Part shown: piece after piece, positions 1-9,052 of the stretch
Numbering within the stretch: position 1 is the first letter of the stretch
Layout of the letters: each line of letters opens with the position of its first letter
From: Paenibacillus sp. 19GGS1-52
GTDB taxonomy: Bacteria; Bacillota; Bacilli; Paenibacillales; Paenibacillaceae
Length of the DNA: 64,000 nucleotides
Direction of reading: 5' to 3'
Assembly: GCF_022369515.1 (NCBI RefSeq)
Contig: NZ_CP059724.1
Location: 5,394,001-5,458,000 of the forward strand
Made by a program: the position numbers and the translations under genes
The notes under the pieces: generated by a model
Told to the model about the DNA's origin: nothing
The model's database searches: none
The model's input: the letters and a program-made list of their open reading frames with translations, nothing else

Positions 1-1524
1 TACTGTATATTTAATAGCTTCGAATTGCTCCTCTGCTGCCGGCCGGGCGGAATCGTTTAATTCGACCAGCTCATTTAAGGTATAAGCACGTACTCCATTC
101 GCTTTGAATAGTGCAAGTGAATCCCTTTGGCGGTCCGACCATAATTTATTATGCTCAAGCTGAAGTCCCTCTTCAGTTAATTCCTGAAGCAGCTTCGCTT
201 TCTTGTCTTGCTCATGCTTGAAATCGCGAATTCTTTGCTCTAATGCTGCAATATCCATATTCACATCATAACTGCTGTGATATTGCCATAACCGTCCCTG
301 GTGTTCATACTCAAGTCCCTTATCCTGCTGAATCTGCGCATTCAGGATATAGCTTGAATTCATTAATTGCGCTATAACAGTCTCTGATTCCTGAATGTCT
401 GTGTCGGCTTTCGCTAAGTCACGATTCAGTTCTTGATGCTGTAAATTAATTGCCATGAGCTGCCCCTGTACCTCATCTTCAGTACGTGTAATTCCAGACT
501 TTTCTTGATTAAGCTCCTTCAGCTGGTTGTTCAATTCATTAATAACGTTCGTGATTTCATTTATTTCATTATTTACAAGAGATAGCTTTTCCTGCAATAA
601 AGTGATTTCCTCATTGATCCGCTCTTTTTCCGTTTGAACCTGCGTTATTCCATAATTGATGCGCTCGGCTTGCTCCTGCAATATGTCAAGACTATCCTTC
701 GCTGCTTCCTGGTCCACAAGCAATTGTTCTTGCTTAGCCACTAAATGCAGTTGCTCCTGCTTGTAATAGGACTCTAATTTCAGCAATGCCCCAGCGTACA
801 GCCGGCCTCCTTCTACAAGGCGTTTGCGATTATCCTCATACCGTTCCAGCGCTACCTTCGCCATCCCCAGCCATTGCTTCTTATTGGCTACGTTAATGTC
901 AGCTGTCCTTAGACTCTCCTGCACTTCCTTCAACTTCTCCATACTTTCTTCCCAGTTGTGCTGTACCTGATCAATACCATGCATTTCAGCAAAAATACGA
1001 AACCTCTCCTGCGGGTCCATGACCGCGAATTGATTCACCTCCTGCTGATACCAAATCAGGTAGAATAGGTCCGGATCAATTTTGTATTTGTACTGGAGAT
1101 CTTTCTTGTACGTAGTGAAATTGTATTGCCGGTCACCAGAAGTATATTTAACAGTCTCATCCCACTGCTCCGGATCATCCCCCGATTGTATAATAAATTC
1201 CTTCTTGGGCGGCTGTCCCGGTTCCTGCAGAATATAAATTGAGAATTCGATAAAGGCAGGAGCATCAATGCGCATGCTCCCCTCGTTCTTAAACAGCAGC
1301 CGAATGTGAGCTTTCCACGTATCACCAGGAAGGAGATTGCGGGATTTCAGCCCTTCTATATCCACCTTGGAAGAATACAAAACAACCCCCATACAGTAAG
1401 TTATGGTAGATTTTCCAGCTCCATTCGGGCCGGTTATTAAGATATGTGACTCTTTTCCTGACAAGTCCATCATCGTTGGCTGATAATCCCGAATGCCAGT
1501 AAACCACATTTTCCAAGGTATCAT
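1..1524 (-). CDS. jetC: Wadjet subunit JetC, SMC/MukB-like ATPase (partial, N-terminal part)
   Basis: Open frame of 508 codons that runs off the left edge, so only the N-terminal part is present. A Walker A motif (GPNGAGKST) lies near residue 35, followed by a typical SMC head segment and then, from about residue 170 on, long Q/E/K/L-rich heptads that look like coiled coil. The ATG overlaps the jetB stop (TAATG), so translation is probably coupled. In Wadjet systems JetC is the SMC-type motor that works with the JetA kleisin and JetB, and the complex lets JetD cut small circular plasmids. The identification rests on the ATPase motif, the coiled coil and the operon; the signature motif and Walker B are outside the window. 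Confidence 0.9.
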   Translation of the reverse strand, partial: MIPWKMWFTGIRDYQPTMMDLSGKESHILITGPNGAGKSTITYCMGVVLYSSKVDIEGLKSRNLLPGDTWKAHIRLLFKNEGSMRIDAPAFIEFSIYILQEPGQPPKKEFIIQSGDDPEQWDETVKYTSGDRQYNFTTYKKDLQYKYKIDPDLFYLIWYQQEVNQFAVMDPQERFRIFAEMHGIDQVQHNWEESMEKLKEVQESLRTADINVANKKQWLGMAKVALERYEDNRKRLVEGGRLYAGALLKLESYYKQEQLHLVAKQEQLLVDQEAAKDSLDILQEQAERINYGITQVQTEKERINEEITLLQEKLSLVNNEINEITNVINELNNQLKELNQEKSGITRTEDEVQGQLMAINLQHQELNRDLAKADTDIQESETVIAQLMNSSYILNAQIQQDKGLEYEHQGRLWQYHSSYDVNMDIAALEQRIRDFKHEQDKKAKLLQELTEEGLQLEHNKLWSDRQRDSLALFKANGVRAYTLNELVELNDSARPAAEEQFEAIKYTV

Positions 1525-2198
1525 TACTCTTCGTCAGTTCCTTCCTGATACAGATTATATCTTTTGAAAAACTTCAGTACTTCTTCTTTGTTTAATTGAT
1601 TGGATTGACTAAACTCAACCGTACGCCGCAGAAAGGAATCCGAGAACATATTGGCGCCAATTCCAGTGATGATATATGCCTTCTCATTTGAATTTGTATC
1701 ATATTCTTCAAGTGCCCCGATCTTTTTCAATTGGTCTATATTCAGAATCAAACGCTGATTAGCCTTCGTCGTCTCATGTCCTAGGGCATTTAGCAACTGA
1801 TCGAATAGCGTGAACTCATGCTGCAACACTTCTTGCTGGTAAAAAATAAACAGAAGAATAGCCAGACTTTCTTTGGACAATGTACTGCGTGCCGATCTGG
1901 CAGGAACCCGCATCATTACGATAACCTGATCTCTTTTCACATCATAAATTACTTTAAAATACCGGCTTACCGCCTGATTAACCCGCATTAAAAATGAATT
2001 GAACTTCTCGTCATCATTAGATATCTTTAATTGTTTCTCGACATCGCGCCGGGATAAGCCGAAATTCCCCGCACGTATTGTTGCAGAAGACGAGAATAAA
2101 AGATTCATAAACACGATCTCTTCAGCTTCAGTCATCATGCCTTTGATTGCCTGCATGACATTAAGCGGATTTACATTTAATTCATCCGTCAAGCTCAT
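1524..2198 (-). CDS. jetB: Wadjet subunit JetB (MukE-like)
   Basis: A 224-residue protein with the size and position of JetB, the MukE-like winged-helix subunit that bridges kleisin and SMC in Wadjet. I chose the ATG at 2198 because AGGAG lies 6 nt upstream; a GTG at 2204 in the same frame is closer to that site and less likely. The gene overlaps the end of jetA by 17 bp and its stop overlaps the jetC start by 1 nt, so the four genes form one tightly coupled operon. The protein is charged, predicted soluble, and has no signal peptide. The name comes from context and length more than from a distinctive motif. Confidence 0.85.
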   Translation of the reverse strand: MSLTDELNVNPLNVMQAIKGMMTEAEEIVFMNLLFSSSATIRAGNFGLSRRDVEKQLKISNDDEKFNSFLMRVNQAVSRYFKVIYDVKRDQVIVMMRVPARSARSTLSKESLAILLFIFYQQEVLQHEFTLFDQLLNALGHETTKANQRLILNIDQLKKIGALEEYDTNSNEKAYIITGIGANMFSDSFLRRTVEFSQSNQLNKEEVLKFFKRYNLYQEGTDEE

Positions 2199-3636
2199 CG
2201 TCACTCCTCTTCTGCCTGTTCACTGAAGCCTTGTTATATTTAACTACTTGATTGACATCATTCGGATTCATCCAGTCCCATTCCTTGTCATGTAGCGGGG
2301 CTAAAATACTTGAATTCTCTGCGGCTTCCTCCATTGTCAACTTCTTGCTGCCTATTAACGCAGATAAAGCTGTCAGTGCATTAATCGCATCGCCCCACTC
2401 TGCAGATGTTGCTTCAATGATTACCGTCTCCAGCGGAGCTTGCCCCACTTCCTGCATGAATATTTCAATGACGTCCGTCTCAATCATAGATTTAGTCAAC
2501 AGCCATTGCGAAGCTCCCATCATATCCTCTAATTGTGCTATATCTATTTCTTCATTGATATATTCAATGTCCTGGATATCTTCCTGCATCCTGTCAACCA
2601 GAGGCTCATAGTCCTCCAGATACTGAATAGCATCACCAATGGCTGCACCTGACAGCGGTGCGGCGAATTTAACAGGCATCCACAGACCATCCATGGACTC
2701 CCCCTCGTATTCATTCTGCTCCATAAAGCTCATAATCTGATGAGCATTAGGAATGTCTGATTCTTGAGGCGGGTCATACATTTGTGTAATGAACATCCTG
2801 ACTTTCTCCGGATTAATTGAGGACAAGAGCATCGTTTGCTTCATCATCGTAAATTTGAGATATTTATTAATCATCCCCATGCTCAGATTCGTGCCATCGG
2901 CAAGCGCAGAAGTTCCTGCCTGCATTAAATGACTGAGCACGAGACTGTCTTCTAACGTATGGAATTGGCGGAAACGCTCTGTCAGCTTCATCTCCAGCTC
3001 CTGCATCAACTGATGAATAATCTCTAACTGGGGCAGTGCATTACGGTCTGCCAGCATTTCTAATTCACGTTCTTTCATCAATTGTATAGCATTTTCCACG
3101 TTACGAATCATACTGGCAATTTTGTTGCCACCGGAAATACCATGATCATCATAGGCTTCGCTAAGCTCGGCATCCCGTCTGGCCTGGAATAACGATCGGC
3201 CAATATCATCATGCATGTAATAGGCTAAGGAATCATTGGCAAGTCGTATGAGCGTATCCATCATACGCTTCCCTACATCACGCATTTTTAGCTGCCTTGT
3301 TTGTTTGGATATCCAGTTATACTTCACCAGGACATTTATAATTTGTTCAACCTTTTTTTTACTTGGCGGTTCAAGATCATCAAAGCGGTTCCGATAACGA
3401 AAATATAGCGTATCTGCATTTTCAATCGATTCATCAAGTCCCAAAGCTTCTTCATTAATCAATTGAATAATACGAAGAAATCGTAAAATTTCGATAGGTG
3501 TTTGCAGAAAGTTTTGTGAGTTGAGATCATTCAGCACTCCTGATAATAGTGCAATATCCCTCAATGCCTGATGCATTTCCGGTTTTGATTCGTTCGTCTG
3601 AAAAATCGAAATTAATGGTTGATCCAGCTTCTCCAA
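2182..3636 (-). CDS. jetA: Wadjet subunit JetA (MukF-like kleisin)
   Basis: Predicted 484 residues from a TTG start at 3636, chosen because a strong AGGGGAGG site lies 7 nt upstream; the longer open frame to 3720 would run deep into jetD and has no such site. The protein is acidic and helical, with a long central helical segment around residues 200-260 and no enzymatic motif, as expected for JetA, the kleisin-type linker of the JetABC SMC complex. The start lies inside the 3' end of jetD (about 25 bp overlap) and the end overlaps jetB. TTG start and overlaps suggest balanced, coupled expression of the four subunits. Confidence 0.87.
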   Translation of the reverse strand: MEKLDQPLISIFQTNESKPEMHQALRDIALLSGVLNDLNSQNFLQTPIEILRFLRIIQLINEEALGLDESIENADTLYFRYRNRFDDLEPPSKKKVEQIINVLVKYNWISKQTRQLKMRDVGKRMMDTLIRLANDSLAYYMHDDIGRSLFQARRDAELSEAYDDHGISGGNKIASMIRNVENAIQLMKERELEMLADRNALPQLEIIHQLMQELEMKLTERFRQFHTLEDSLVLSHLMQAGTSALADGTNLSMGMINKYLKFTMMKQTMLLSSINPEKVRMFITQMYDPPQESDIPNAHQIMSFMEQNEYEGESMDGLWMPVKFAAPLSGAAIGDAIQYLEDYEPLVDRMQEDIQDIEYINEEIDIAQLEDMMGASQWLLTKSMIETDVIEIFMQEVGQAPLETVIIEATSAEWGDAINALTALSALIGSKKLTMEEAAENSSILAPLHDKEWDWMNPNDVNQVVKYNKASVNRQKRSDDELDG

Positions 3637-4919
3637 TCCTCTGCCTCCCCTAACACAATCTCTTGTTCCAATTTCATATATTGCAGCAGGCTCTCCATGC
3701 GCTGCTGGTACTCCGGCCAATTGGTTATTATCGAGTGATCAGGACAGATCCATTTACACCTCATAGCGTGTCCCATTAGCGATTGAAGCATTTCTCTTGC
3801 AATTTGCAGCCCTGCTTCATCATAGTCGCTCCAAAAGATCGTTTGGTTGATGCAACTATTCAGCAGCAATTCTCTGATGAAATGCTTGTGCGCACTTCGA
3901 AGATGACCGTCTACACATATTATCAACGATTGAGTCTCCTGTAAAAAATACGGTTCTACTGACATCCGGGTCAAAACGGCCCGATTCTCAACTAACCAGA
4001 GTGTTGTTGCTCTAGTTGAATAATGATCCTGTGAAACCGAAATATTAGTTAAGGCATGCACAGGACCTGCACGAAAATTCGACCACGTTCCTTCGAGATC
4101 TCCGGCAAAATAAACTGATGTAATTTGACCACTACTGATCATCCCTAACGTTTCCGGAGACTGACCACTTATCGTTTCCAACAGGATAAGAAACTCTAAT
4201 TTATACGCATCAAATGATTTAGATCCGCCAATACCCGGATAATACTGCGAGCCAATTTCTTTCCAATCAAATATCTCTTTGTTGCTGGAAATCATGAGAA
4301 AAGCCAATAAAAAGTTTAAACCACTGATCCTTTTAGATATACTCCAATTCACAGGAAAAATAGACTGAACTCCTATATCATTTAGGCCCCACTGCAAACT
4401 ACTAGACAACAATAATGCCAAATCTTTCAACTGAAGTAATCGCTCATCATGTAAGTACGTAATTCGCTCCATTTTCTGGGCTGCATTCAATTGGTAGAGT
4501 GTAACTTGATTTGTGAAATCCTGATATTCATCTTTTTGCTTATTAAGTAAATATACATATAATAAATAGCCTATACGATACTGAATTCGTTCTACAGATC
4601 TCCCATCATGTTTAAAGCGAACTTCTTTCAAAATCCATCCTTTATGAAGCCACTCAAACGTTTGTTGATTATCGTCTAGCAAGGCACGCCTTCCCACTGT
4701 CCAACTTAAAAGTTGCTGATCTGGGAGAGTTTCAACATTTGAGGAATACTCCCTGGCAACCGTAATGATCCCGACTCTTCTTATCGTTCGTGCTGTTCTT
4801 TTTACAATATCTATATCTATAAGTGAAGCTTCACCTAATACCTTAGGTATCTCTAGCTGCTCATCTTTTTTCAAAAAAGATTGGTAAATAAACGAAATAA
4901 TATCTTCAAAATTTTGCAT
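3612..4919 (-). CDS. jetD: Wadjet subunit JetD (TOPRIM-containing nuclease)
   Basis: 435 residues, first gene of the operon, ATG preceded by GGAGG (GTAGGAGGCTCCA). The C-terminal third carries a TOPRIM-like signature: LVENRAVL supplies the conserved Glu (around 310), and IFWSDYDEAGLQIA supplies the DxD-type metal site (around 365). JetD is the Wadjet nuclease that cleaves plasmid DNA once JetABC has identified a small circle. Putting jetD first, ahead of jetA-jetB-jetC, is a different order from the jetABCD prototype. Upstream is only the terminator of a sigK fragment, so the promoter should lie within about 4920-5020; I see no convincing -35/-10 pair there. Confidence 0.9.
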   Translation of the reverse strand: MQNFEDIISFIYQSFLKKDEQLEIPKVLGEASLIDIDIVKRTARTIRRVGIITVAREYSSNVETLPDQQLLSWTVGRRALLDDNQQTFEWLHKGWILKEVRFKHDGRSVERIQYRIGYLLYVYLLNKQKDEYQDFTNQVTLYQLNAAQKMERITYLHDERLLQLKDLALLLSSSLQWGLNDIGVQSIFPVNWSISKRISGLNFLLAFLMISSNKEIFDWKEIGSQYYPGIGGSKSFDAYKLEFLILLETISGQSPETLGMISSGQITSVYFAGDLEGTWSNFRAGPVHALTNISVSQDHYSTRATTLWLVENRAVLTRMSVEPYFLQETQSLIICVDGHLRSAHKHFIRELLLNSCINQTIFWSDYDEAGLQIAREMLQSLMGHAMRCKWICPDHSIITNWPEYQQRMESLLQYMKLEQEIVLGEAEDWRSWINH

Positions 4920-5024
4920 TGGAGCCTCCTACACAAAATGCAATTGTAAGCTACTTGTACAAGTATACTAGAAAGCAAGAATCCCAACGATGATTTCCTA
5001 ATATTGTTAATGATACAGAAACAC

Positions 5025-5075
5025 AAATAACCTGTAGCATTGAGACTTCACTATCTCATTCCTACAGGTTATTTT
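5025..5075 (-). terminator. Terminator after sigK 3' copy 1
   Basis: AAATAACCTGTAG pairs with CTACAGGTTATTT across a loop of about 24 nt, just downstream of the sigK copy 1 stop. The sequence differs from the terminator shared by copies 2 and 3. Confidence 0.7.
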
Positions 5076-5085
5076 AATTTCCCAA

Positions 5086-5616
5086 TTACCGCTTCACCTT
5101 ATAAAACTCATGATACAGCTTCATGAGCGCCCTCTTCTCTATCCGAGACACATAACTCCGCGAGATCCCCAGATCCTTCGCGATCTCCCGCTACGTCCGC
5201 TCTTCCCCGCCTTTATCTAGCCCAAACCGCCCAACTACAACTTCCTTCTCCCGGTCGTCTAGAATATCCAGGTTGCGACAGATCTTGCTCTTCTCAATTT
5301 TGAGGTCGACTTCTTTGATGACATCGTCGGCCTCGGAGCCGAGGATATCTATAAGGGTTATTTCATTACCTTCCTTGTCAGTCCCAATCGGATCATGCAG
5401 AGATACATCCTTGCGTGTTTTTTTCAGGGAGCGCAGGTGCATCAAGATTTCATTCTCGATACAGCGGGCGGCAAAAGTCGCGAGCTTCGTGCCCTTGTTG
5501 GGGCGGTAGCTCTCGATAGCTTTGATTAAACCAATCGTCCCTTTGGAGATGAGATCCTCCATATCTTCACTAGTGTTATCGAATTTTTTGAGGTTGTGGA
5601 CACGATTCGATGTCAA
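5086..5616 (-). pseudogene. sigK: sigK 3' fragment, copy 1 (interrupted by a nonsense codon)
   Basis: Encodes sigma-K from KKFDN (end of region 2.1) through regions 2.2, 2.4 and 4, but lacks about 65 N-terminal residues including the pro-sequence. The ADDVIKEVDLKIEKSK and VVGRFGLD blocks are typical sigma-E/K. In region 4 a TAG replaces the CAG of the conserved TQREIAK helix, ending the frame after GGEERT; beyond the stop the reading continues intact to YKVKR and TAA at 5086. This is therefore a one-base-change pseudogene. The 5' side is joined to a foreign sequence also found at copy 2. It is probably the oldest, displaced 3' end of the native sigK gene (inference). Confidence 0.9.
5579..5599 (-). 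other. Candidate recombination junction (att core) at sigK copy 1
   Basis: On the minus strand this reads CACAACCTCAAAAAATTCGA. The sequence to its right is element-like and the sequence to its left is sigK. The same core (one mismatch in copy 2) occurs at 14496-14515 and 32390-32409, which points to site-specific recombination within the KKF codons of sigK. Confidence 0.65.
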
Positions 5617-5621
5617 AAAAA

Positions 5622-5660
5622 ATAAACCAATTACGATCGTCCCGATTTGAATTGGTTTAC
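5622..5660 (-). terminator. Hairpin between zeta-toxin remnant and sigK copy 1
   Basis: AAACCAATT at 5624 pairs with AATTGGTTT at 5650, followed on the minus strand by a T-rich run. A homologous hairpin lies at 14541-14574 beside copy 2. Confidence 0.75.
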
Positions 5661-5947
5661 TTTGGCGATATATATTTAATCTGTAATTGTCTATCGATTA
5701 TATGTGCCCATTCAGGTAATTCATTTAGATAATATTTAATCCCGCTTTTATCTGATCTAAGAATAATCTTACCATCTGCTTTACTATTATCTACAATTTC
5801 AGGATGCCCATTACTAAACCTGCGAGCGAGTGCATACTGCGTTATCAAAGCACCAATTTCCGTCACCAGCACTACTTGGTCATTCCGCTCCCTCCAGACT
5901 AACGTAAGCATGGGCTGATCTTGAGAACCGGCTGATTCAGCTTGCAC
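5657..5947 (-). pseudogene. C-terminal remnant of a zeta-toxin-like kinase, chimeric 5' part
   Basis: The last 50 residues (IVDNSKADGKIILRSDKSG... PEWAHIIDRQL) match the C-terminus of the clearer zeta-like remnant at 14573-14945. The first 45 residues do not fit that family and run into a more GC-rich stretch, so the 96-codon frame is probably a chance fusion. Zeta toxins are UDP-GlcNAc kinases of epsilon/zeta addiction modules; no antitoxin or Walker A remains here. The stop overlaps the hairpin that separates it from sigK copy 1. Confidence 0.6.
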
Positions 5948-6182
5948 GTCGCCAGCGCGTATACAGGTGCTAGAGTAGCCGGCTGTCCCACCCGATGACG
6001 CCGGTTTCGCCCGGAAGCAATTAAGTGCGCGGTGTTGCAGCAGCCGGTCATTCCCGCCCGACGTCGGTGCCGTCCGTCCAACTCCATAGCGGTCTGCCAG
6101 TCTACAACTTTATGATCTCAATCTATCTAATACTTCATTTTCCTAGTTTATCAAGACCTAAATTTAAGAAATTCAGATATAG

Positions 6183-6228
6183 TAAAGGGTTTCACATATT
6201 AGTCATTACTAATATGTGAAACCCTTTA
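6183..6228. terminator. Perfect 21-bp inverted repeat, probable bidirectional terminator
   Basis: TAAAGGGTTTCACATATTAGT and its exact complement are separated by a 4-nt loop (catt). It lies in a gene-poor stretch (5948-6424). It could be a terminator or an end of a lost small element. Confidence 0.6.
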
Positions 6229-6281
6229 TGTTCAACTATAGTTCACCGTTAGTTGAACGGATGATGTATCATTTCGGCTGT

Positions 6282-6415
6282 TTAAAGCATCGCGAACACG
6301 TCACTAGCTTTCTGAATTTGAGCGAATTCCTCATGTAAGTTCACCAACGCATCTCGTGGATTTGCTCGGGAGAGTAATATGTCCCGTCAGGACCGAGGCG
6401 ACCGAACGTAGCCCA
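6282..6415 (-). pseudogene. Frameshifted C-terminal gene remnant, unidentified
   Basis: Minus-strand reading gives WATFGRLGPDGTYYSPEQIH in one frame, then LVNLHEEFAQIQKASDVFAM followed by stop in another, which looks like the tail of a real protein with a frameshift. I do not recognise the family. Confidence 0.4.
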
Positions 6416-6424
6416 GGCATCCCA

Positions 6425-6838
6425 TTATCTAGTATTTACTATGTCTTCTTTCGTAAGTTCTTGGTATAGGGTAAGTTTCTCTTCGGCGAGATTAATCATG
6501 TAATCAATTTCTTGTCGCCTGGATTCCAGTCCCATCAGATGCTTCTCAAGGATTTCAATCCGCTTTTTTAAGGTAGGATTATAATTAGAAGGATTCTCCC
6601 CTTGTTGAATTTTATCCATTACACAGCCCTCACGAGTAAATTCCGTAATCTCCTCAAGCGATAAGCCCAATTTTTTTAGTTTATTTAGACATTGAATGTA
6701 GGAAACCTCGCTTTCTTTGTAGACACGTGCCCCTCCATTACTACGCTTGGGTTCATGTAGTACCCCGATTTTTTCATAATAACGTATCGTATAAGGAGTT
6801 AATCCCGTTTTTTCTGACACTTGACTTATTGTAAGCAT
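6425..6838 (-). CDS. MerR-family transcriptional regulator
   Basis: 137 residues. The N-terminal MerR helix-turn-helix and wing are clear (ISQVSEKTGLTPYTIRYYEKIG, residues 3-24), followed by the long dimerisation helix (ILEKHLMGLESRRQEIDYMI). The C-terminal part has no metal-binding cysteine cluster, so it more likely senses an organic or redox signal than a metal. It is divergent from a metallo-hydrolase and an aldo-keto reductase at 7010-8984, with a 19-bp-spaced promoter between them. Inference: it activates those two genes by untwisting that promoter. GGAGGG lies upstream of the ATG. Confidence 0.9.
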   Translation of the reverse strand: MLTISQVSEKTGLTPYTIRYYEKIGVLHEPKRSNGGARVYKESEVSYIQCLNKLKKLGLSLEEITEFTREGCVMDKIQQGENPSNYNPTLKKRIEILEKHLMGLESRRQEIDYMINLAEEKLTLYQELTKEDIVNTR

Positions 6839-6955
6839 CCGATTTCTGTCCCTCCTTTTTAAAGCTGATATTGAAAAATATTATACAGCTTTCAGTCAAC
6901 TCAAAGCGAATGTTTACAATTGCCCCTAACTTCACCCTGAAAAATCTCTTGACTT

Positions 6956-6990
6956 CCAGTTGACTCTAACTTGTAAGTTAACTTTACTAA
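6956..6990 (+). promoter_or_regulatory. MerR-type promoter with 19-bp spacer and operator dyad
   Basis: -35 TTGACT at 6960-6965 and -10 TACTAA at 6985-6990 are separated by 19 bp, the elongated spacing typical of MerR-activated promoters. The spacer holds an imperfect dyad (AGTTGACT ... AGTTAACT). It drives the gene starting at 7010. Confidence 0.65.
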
Positions 6991-7009
6991 TTGTTAAAGG
7001 GGTGCAACA

Positions 7010-7954
7010 ATGAACAACAAATATTTCACGATTCAACAAGCATCGGAAGGAATCTGGGGGGCTATTTCGGTTCCAGGCAGCGGTTCTCTGGGGAATGCAG
7101 CAATTATTGATCTTGGGGATTTAACCGTTGTAGTGGATACAACCAACCTGCCGCAATCTGGTGCTTTCTTACGTCAAACGGCTGAACAATTAACAAACAA
7201 ACCGGTTAAATATGTAGTGAATACACATTTTCATGGAGATCATGTTAACGGCAATCAGGAATTTATGAAAAGCGAATTTATATCTACCGTTTGGACAAGA
7301 GATTTGCTATCTGATATGGGCGAAGTGAATATTGATCTCATGCAACAAAACACTCAGAAGTTAATAAATAGCCTAATTCAAGTACGTTCACAACAAAGAG
7401 GTCCGCACATGCTTACCGAAATCGACTATGATCTTTCCGTGCAGAAAACCTTGTATGATGCTATCCCTTCCCTTCGAAGGGTGATACCCACGATAACTTT
7501 TGACGATAAACTAGTTATTAAAGGAACAAAGCGCACTATCGAAGTTTTATCCTACGGAGGCGGCCATTCTTTAAGCGATGCCGTTGTGTACGTTCCTGAA
7601 GAACGAACCTTGATTACTGGTGATTTAATAACCAACAAGACGATTCCGGTCATGCCACACGGTAATCCATACGCTTGGATACGCATCCTTCGGCGCATTC
7701 AAAAAGACCTCAAAGTAGATACTGTCATTCCGGGGCATGGAGATGTGTCCACTCCAGCTAGAATTCCAGAAGTCATTCGCTTTCTGGAAGAAACAATCAG
7801 TTATGTGTCTAAAGCTGCAACGAGCGGGAAATCAGAGTCTTACTGGTTGGATCAAGGCGTATTAAAAGACTATGAAGATTGGCATCTACCCCAATATTTC
7901 AGATGGAACTTTCGCTGGCTCTTCAATAGTATGCTTATTCAAAATAATAGATGA
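7010..7954 (+). CDS. MBL-fold metallo-hydrolase
   Basis: 314 residues with the metallo-beta-lactamase zinc motif HFHGDH near residue 74, a second metal ligand block GGGHSLSDAVVY (about 183-194), ITGDLI (about 204) and the C-terminal PGHGD (about 242). The fold hydrolyses a wide range of esters, lactones and thioesters, and the substrate cannot be told here. AAAGGGG lies 7 nt before the ATG. It is first in a two-gene unit with the aldo-keto reductase 52 bp downstream and probably under the divergent MerR regulator. No signal peptide, so cytoplasmic. Confidence 0.88.
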   Translation: MNNKYFTIQQASEGIWGAISVPGSGSLGNAAIIDLGDLTVVVDTTNLPQSGAFLRQTAEQLTNKPVKYVVNTHFHGDHVNGNQEFMKSEFISTVWTRDLLSDMGEVNIDLMQQNTQKLINSLIQVRSQQRGPHMLTEIDYDLSVQKTLYDAIPSLRRVIPTITFDDKLVIKGTKRTIEVLSYGGGHSLSDAVVYVPEERTLITGDLITNKTIPVMPHGNPYAWIRILRRIQKDLKVDTVIPGHGDVSTPARIPEVIRFLEETISYVSKAATSGKSESYWLDQGVLKDYEDWHLPQYFRWNFRWLFNSMLIQNNR

Positions 7955-8006
7955 GATACAACAAGTACCACTCGTTTGCAAATGAAATATAGAAAAGAGG
8001 GTAAGT

Positions 8007-8984
8007 ATGGAATATGTGAAGCTCGGCCGTACTGGTCTGGATGTATCCCCTATCGTACTTGGTTGCATGAGCTATGGCATTCCCGAGCGTGGAAACCATA
8101 CATGGGTAATTGAGGAGACACATAGTCGCTCTTTTATTAAAAAAGCTCTGGATTTAGGCATTAATTTCTTTGACACAGCTAATATATATTCTGACGGAAC
8201 AAGTGAAGAGATTTTAGGAAGAGCATTAAAAGACTTTGCGAAGAGGGATAAAGTCGTGATCGCAACCAAAGTAGGCAATCCCGTTCATACTGGACCCAAT
8301 GGGCGCGGGTTGTCGCGAAAAGCAATCATGACTGAGATCGATAAAAGCTTGAAAAGACTCAACACCGACTATGTAGATCTCTATCAAATCCATAGATGGG
8401 ATAGCACCACGCCGATCGAGGTAACGATGGAGGCTCTTCACGATGTTGTCAAAGCTGGAAAAGCCCGATATATTGGAGCTTCCTCCATGTATGCCTGGCA
8501 ATTCCAAAGGGCGAATCACGTCGCCCAAATAAATGGTTGGACGCGATTTGTATCGATGCAGAATTACTTAAACTTACTGTATCGGGAAGAAGAACGTGAA
8601 ATGCTGTCTCTATGTCAAGCAGATGGAGTGGCTGTCATACCATGGAGTCCTCTGGCTCGTGGACGATTGACTCGGAAATGGAACGAAATAAGTGAACGCT
8701 CACAGAAGGATTTCTTATTTAAAACTTTATCCTCAGCTATGGAGGAATCAGATAAAAAAGTCGTTGAAATAGTCGGTGAGATTGCAACAGAACACAACGT
8801 TCCCCCTGCTCAAATTGCACTGGCTTGGGTTATGCAGAAATCAGCCGTAACTGCTCCAATTATAGGTGCAACAAAGCTCAATCATCTTGATGATGCAGTT
8901 AAAGCGTTGGCAATCAATCTTACGCCTGAAGAAGTCGCACGTCTTGAAGCGCCTTATGTTCCTCATCCTGTGCTCGTAATCTGA
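8007..8984 (+). CDS. Aldo/keto reductase
   Basis: 325 residues, the full length of an AKR of the YajO/IolS-like group. The catalytic tetrad is visible: Asp and Tyr in FFDTANIYSDG (about 51-61), Lys in VVIATKVGN (about 82) and His in LYQIHRWD (about 130). The NADP-binding C-terminal part is present (APIIGATKLNHLDDAV). It reduces carbonyls with NADPH; the substrate is unknown. It has its own ribosome site (AGAGGG) and follows the MBL hydrolase, so both are probably induced together as a detoxification unit. Confidence 0.92.
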   Translation: MEYVKLGRTGLDVSPIVLGCMSYGIPERGNHTWVIEETHSRSFIKKALDLGINFFDTANIYSDGTSEEILGRALKDFAKRDKVVIATKVGNPVHTGPNGRGLSRKAIMTEIDKSLKRLNTDYVDLYQIHRWDSTTPIEVTMEALHDVVKAGKARYIGASSMYAWQFQRANHVAQINGWTRFVSMQNYLNLLYREEEREMLSLCQADGVAVIPWSPLARGRLTRKWNEISERSQKDFLFKTLSSAMEESDKKVVEIVGEIATEHNVPPAQIALAWVMQKSAVTAPIIGATKLNHLDDAVKALAINLTPEEVARLEAPYVPHPVLVI

Positions 8985-9052
8985 GAGGAACAAGGTCATT
9001 ACATCGTAGCTCTTCTCTTCGCCTCATTCAGAGGTGGAAGGGGCGGACTGTT

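Noticed and set aside
3637..3720. Longer N-terminus for JetA (28 extra residues)
   Set aside because: The TTG at 3636 has a strong AGGGGAGG site, and the extension lies within jetD.
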